A stretch of DNA of 58,405 nt from Ignavibacteria bacterium (GTDB lineage: Bacteria; Bacteroidota; Ignavibacteria; UBA10030). The number at the start of each line of letters is the position of its first letter. Position 1 is the first letter of the stretch. The notes under the pieces are model-generated. The model was not told the origin of the DNA, ran no database searches, and worked only from the letters and a program-made list of their open reading frames with translations. A program made the translations under genes and the position numbers. This document shows, in pieces, positions 56,448 through 58,405 of this stretch. The stretch is from NCBI GenBank assembly GCA_016873805.1, contig VGVZ01000021.1, positions 1-58,405 on the forward strand, read 5' to 3'.

Positions 56448-57187
56448 TGCGAGCGATCATCGTTGACGACGAGCCTCTGGCGCGGAAGATCATCAGGGAG
56501 TACCTCGAGGACTTTCCCCAAATCAAGGTTGTGGCTGAGTGCTCAACGGGTCGTCAGGCAGTCAAGGCAATCAATCAAGAGAAAGCCGACCTTGTGTTTC
56601 TCGATATTCGCATGCCCGGGATGGACGGGTTTGAGGTGATTGAGCATTTGACAACCATTCCACGAATCATCTTCTCAACCGCGTACGGCGATTTTGCAGT
56701 GAAGGCGTTCGACGTTCACGCGGTAGATTACCTTTTGAAGCCGTACGACCGGCAAAGATTTGCAAAAGCTGTCAACCGCGCTATTGCCAGGCAACCGAAA
56801 CAGGGAGAGGAATTGGACCGGATTGCCTTATTCTTACAGCAGATCGCCGGAGGCGCTGCTCGTCCAGAACGCATTTTTGTTCGCAGTGGAAAGAAGATTG
56901 CAGCGATTCAAACAGATGATCTCTTGTTGATAGAAGCTGAGGGAGATTATTCAAGGTTTCACACCTCGACGACCACCTACCTTTGTAGTCTTGGTATGAA
57001 CGCGCTGGAAGAAAAGCTAGATCCATCCCGCTTTATACGTGTGCATCGCTCTGCGATTGTCGCCAAAGAAGCAATGGAACACCTCCGGAGCGACGGCGAC
57101 GGCGGGTTTACGGCTATCCTCCGAAACGGAAAGAAGGTGCGGGTCAGCCGGAGGTATGCTGCGAAAGTGAAAACGCTCATCTGGTGA
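56447..57187 (+). CDS. LytTR-family response regulator
   Basis: A 246-residue DNA-binding regulator. Receiver with phospho-acceptor Asp in DLVFLDIRMPGMDGFEVIEH, acidic pair VDDEPLAR, and conserved Lys in YLLKPYDRQRF; LytTR domain from about 145 (IFVRSGKKIAAIQTDDLLLI, FIRVHRSAIVAKEAME, KKVRVSRRYAAKVKTLIW). LytTR proteins bind direct repeats upstream of genes for secreted or peptide products. The next genes to the right are a peptide cluster with its own promoter. Confidence 0.94.
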   Translation: MRAIIVDDEPLARKIIREYLEDFPQIKVVAECSTGRQAVKAINQEKADLVFLDIRMPGMDGFEVIEHLTTIPRIIFSTAYGDFAVKAFDVHAVDYLLKPYDRQRFAKAVNRAIARQPKQGEELDRIALFLQQIAGGAARPERIFVRSGKKIAAIQTDDLLLIEAEGDYSRFHTSTTTYLCSLGMNALEEKLDPSRFIRVHRSAIVAKEAMEHLRSDGDGGFTAILRNGKKVRVSRRYAAKVKTLIW

Positions 57188-57386
57188 CAGGGGAGCGAAC
57201 AGAAACTCTCGACAATTCTCGCATTAACAGCGGCGCAGAAGACAACGCGTACAGGCGCTTTCTCGTCTTGAGCAGAGCCGCTTGATCGAAAAGACCCCCT
57301 TCTCCATCCAAGGTTATTCAAGTCAATCTCTCTTGTTCATTCACCTTAGGATCTGGGCTGTTGCATAATTACAGAATTTTAGACCA

Positions 57387-57415
57387 TTGACATGGTTATT
57401 ATGTTTTGGTACGAT
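57387..57415 (+). promoter_or_regulatory. Promoter of the RiPP-like operon
   Basis: TTGACA (57387-57392), a 17-base spacer and TACGAT (57410-57415), giving a leader of about 70 bases to the precursor ATG. The remaining 57188-57386 contains no gene; DNA here looks more A/T-rich than the housekeeping region. Confidence 0.55.
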
Positions 57416-57476
57416 CCCTCGCAGACTTTCTGCGAATTAACGGACAAACTATAAATCTCGTTGATTGTGGCTTACG

Positions 57477-57487
57477 AAAGGAGGTGA
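57477..57487 (+). promoter_or_regulatory. Perfect Shine-Dalgarno of precursor gene
   Basis: AAAGGAGGTGA is complementary over 11 bases to the 16S 3' end in this same window, 5 bases before ATG 57493. It decides the start and implies very strong translation, as expected for a peptide precursor. Confidence 0.85.
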
Positions 57488-57492
57488 GATTG

Positions 57493-57612
57493 ATGGAGCT
57501 GGTGAGACTGGAGGAGAGCATGTATTTCCCTCAGGACGAATTGGCAGCAGTGGCAGGGTGGTGCACCTGTACGTGTTGCTGGTGCAATTTTGAGATAGAA
57601 ATCGACCTGTAA
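57493..57612 (+). CDS. Putative RiPP precursor peptide, Cys/Thr-rich core
   Basis: A 39-residue peptide. Residues 1-22 look like a leader (acidic, MELVRLEESMYFPQDELAAV then AG) and 23-39 like a core, WCTCTCCWCNFEIEIDL, with five Cys and two Thr within nine residues (C24, T25, C26, T27, C28, C29, C31). Dense Cys/Thr runs are substrates for thiazole/oxazoline-forming cyclodehydratases; plantazolicin cores start RCTCT and thiopeptide cores are similarly Cys-dense. It is 20 bases before a small gene coupled to an ocin-ThiF-like protein, which supports a TOMM role. I start at 57493 by its perfect ribosome site; the frame is open from 57406. It is not similar enough to any peptide I know to name its product. 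Confidence 0.65.
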   Translation: MELVRLEESMYFPQDELAAVAGWCTCTCCWCNFEIEIDL

Positions 57613-57632
57613 ACGAGGGGATACGTAACTAC

Positions 57633-57857
57633 ATGCTGCTATGGCGGCGTGTTGCCGACCCGTTGTTTTTTCGATCTATTGCAACAGAACAAGAAGGAAC
57701 CGACTTTTCTTTTCAGACCTACTTGGGGGTTCTGACCGAAAAGCAACAGCGGCAACATGCCGTGGTTATTGAGAGAATGTTCGGAGGAAGAGTAAGACAC
57801 CCTAAAGACGAATGGAATAGACCCCCAGTACTTTCTCAACAACGGACAATGCGATGA
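57633..57857 (+). CDS. Small protein in the RiPP-like operon, unknown
   Basis: A 74-residue basic protein (MLLWRRVADPLFFRSIATEQ at the start) starting 20 bases after the precursor and overlapping the next gene by 4 bases (ATGA), which argues that it is real and co-translated. I do not recognise a family. It could be a second small peptide or an accessory to the cyclodehydratase partner. Confidence 0.5.
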   Translation: MLLWRRVADPLFFRSIATEQEGTDFSFQTYLGVLTEKQQRQHAVVIERMFGGRVRHPKDEWNRPPVLSQQRTMR

Positions 57858-58303
57858 TCAAGCTTCCCAACAGGAGAATGTCGGGAATTGCAGAGGGCGA
57901 AAAGGTGATGTGGAATCCCGCTTATAGGGTAATCAAGATTACGCCCAACGAATTCCTCCTCACTCGAGGCTTGCGGTCTTCGTTTACCTATTCTCTCAGA
58001 GATCCCAAGGAACTTAATATCTTGGGCAAGATTGCTGATTCATTACACCAACCGATCACCCTCGAAGAGCTTTTTGGTCCGTTTACTTCTGAACAATCTT
58101 CCTATCTCCGCGAAAACCTTTTCCCCCTATACGAAGAGGGAATCATTGTGAAGAAGTCTGACGCAACACTCCCGTATTATCAATTTCAATATAGTTCCCC
58201 ACCAGAGCAGAAGCAGATTGCGTTTGGGTTACTAGGCGCGGGACCGTTGGGGCTTCGTATCGGGGTAAGTTTGGCAGAACTAGTGGACTGTTACCATAAT
58301 TAA
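57854..58303 (+). pseudogene. ocin-ThiF-like cyclodehydratase partner, truncated
   Basis: The first 149 residues of an E1/ThiF-like protein of TOMM biosynthesis. Residues about 20-110 resemble a winged-helix leader-binding (RRE) domain (WNPAYRVIKITPNEFLLTRG, ILGKIADSLHQPITLEELFG, LFPLYEEGIIVKKSD). Residues 123-143 are the nucleotide-binding turn of a Rossmann fold, FGLLGAGPLGLRIGVSLAEL with GAGPLG. The frame then stops after VDCYHN, while such proteins normally continue for several hundred residues. The breakpoint coincides with TA at 58281 where an IS630-like end begins, so the gene looks disrupted by insertion. Its remaining part would lie beyond the window edge. Confidence 0.6.
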
Positions 58304-58405
58304 CTGAAAATTCAGTATCTTGCATGCATTCTCTCATGTATCACATTCAATGGAGGATGTGTGCGCAAACAAAAATATCCCGTTAACCTGAGCAAGAAGC
58401 AGCGG
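58281..58405 (+). mobile_element. Left end of a putative IS630-family element (partial)
   Basis: Starts at a TA dinucleotide (58281-58282), the target of IS630 elements, exactly where the ThiF-like frame loses its native sequence. The next bases, TAGTGGACTGTTACC, resemble IS630 terminal repeats, and ACTGAA/TTCAGT at 58303-58316 is an internal palindrome. A transposase-like reading frame begins at 58361. The right end is outside the window, so boundaries are inferred. Confidence 0.5.
58361..58405 (+). CDS. IS630-type transposase, N-terminus only
   Basis: GTG 58361 with GGAGG at 58352-58356 opens VRKQKYPVNLSKKQR and runs off the window. The start K-Y-x-V-x-L-(S/T)-x-x-(E/Q)-R is how many IS630 transposases begin. 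An ATG frame at 58357 stops within nine codons. Confidence 0.45.
   Translation, partial: MRKQKYPVNLSKKQR

Noticed and set aside
57406-57492. A longer N-terminus for the Cys-rich peptide (68 residues in all)
   Set aside because: The upstream start overlaps the -10 box and has no ribosome site, whereas ATG 57493 follows a perfect Shine-Dalgarno.

Overview
The window is a bacterial chromosome segment, probably from the Bacteroidota/Chlorobiota side of the tree (an Ignavibacteria-like lineage; inferred, not proven). The clues are many signal-peptide beta-barrel proteins, a Wzi-like and a YaiO-like outer membrane protein, WaaA (so LPS), a TonB receptor, LytS/LytTR regulation and a Na+/phosphate symporter with PhoU. 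Promoters follow a conventional TTGnnn-17-TATATT pattern and Shine-Dalgarno sites are often strong, unlike classical Bacteroidia.

Left end (1-5100) is accessory: a divergent gene fragment, a methyltransferase (with a degenerate nuclease-like tail) plus MjaI-type endonuclease cassette bounded by near-perfect inverted repeats and an attC-like hairpin, an AbrB/Doc toxin-antitoxin pair, decayed sequence, and a transglutaminase-like lipoprotein with a small membrane protein.

5.2-19.4 kb: Wzi-like barrel protein, family 2 glycosyltransferase and a duplicated scrap of its 3' end, a small barrel protein, priA-larC-waaA on the minus strand, a cNMP/GAF histidine kinase, a kynureninase-like enzyme, a Yip1 protein and a TerB-like repeat protein.

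19.5-26.7 kb: a complete rRNA operon (16S, tRNA-Ile, tRNA-Ala, 23S, 5S) with promoter, boxA elements and processing stems. The 23S gene carries a 769-bp group I intron after position 1917 (E. coli numbering) with a LAGLIDADG endonuclease whose 3' end overlaps the intron core. The ITS holds a duplicated tRNA-Ile 5' end; the 5S tail and its terminator are repeated downstream among palindromic repeats.

27-51.6 kb is housekeeping: rlmN, adk, glycerophosphodiesterase, phoU/Na-Pi symporter, a TPR-CHAT lipoprotein lacking both catalytic residues, YaiO-like protein, adhesin-like DUF4097 type protein, ECF sigma factor, tmk-ctpA, deoxynucleoside kinase, BtuF-like lipoprotein, STAS protein, secDF, a SurA/PpiD chaperone, aroK-aroB.

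51.7-58.4 kb is accessory again: an IS200-type remnant, a TonB receptor, a TPR protein, a LytS/LytTR two-component pair, and at the right edge the start of a putative thiazole/oxazole-modified RiPP cluster: a 39-residue precursor with a Cys/Thr-rich core (W-C-T-C-T-C-C-W-C), a coupled small gene, and an ocin-ThiF-like cyclodehydratase partner that appears to be cut by an IS630-type insertion. This is the most unusual system in the window, but it runs off the end.
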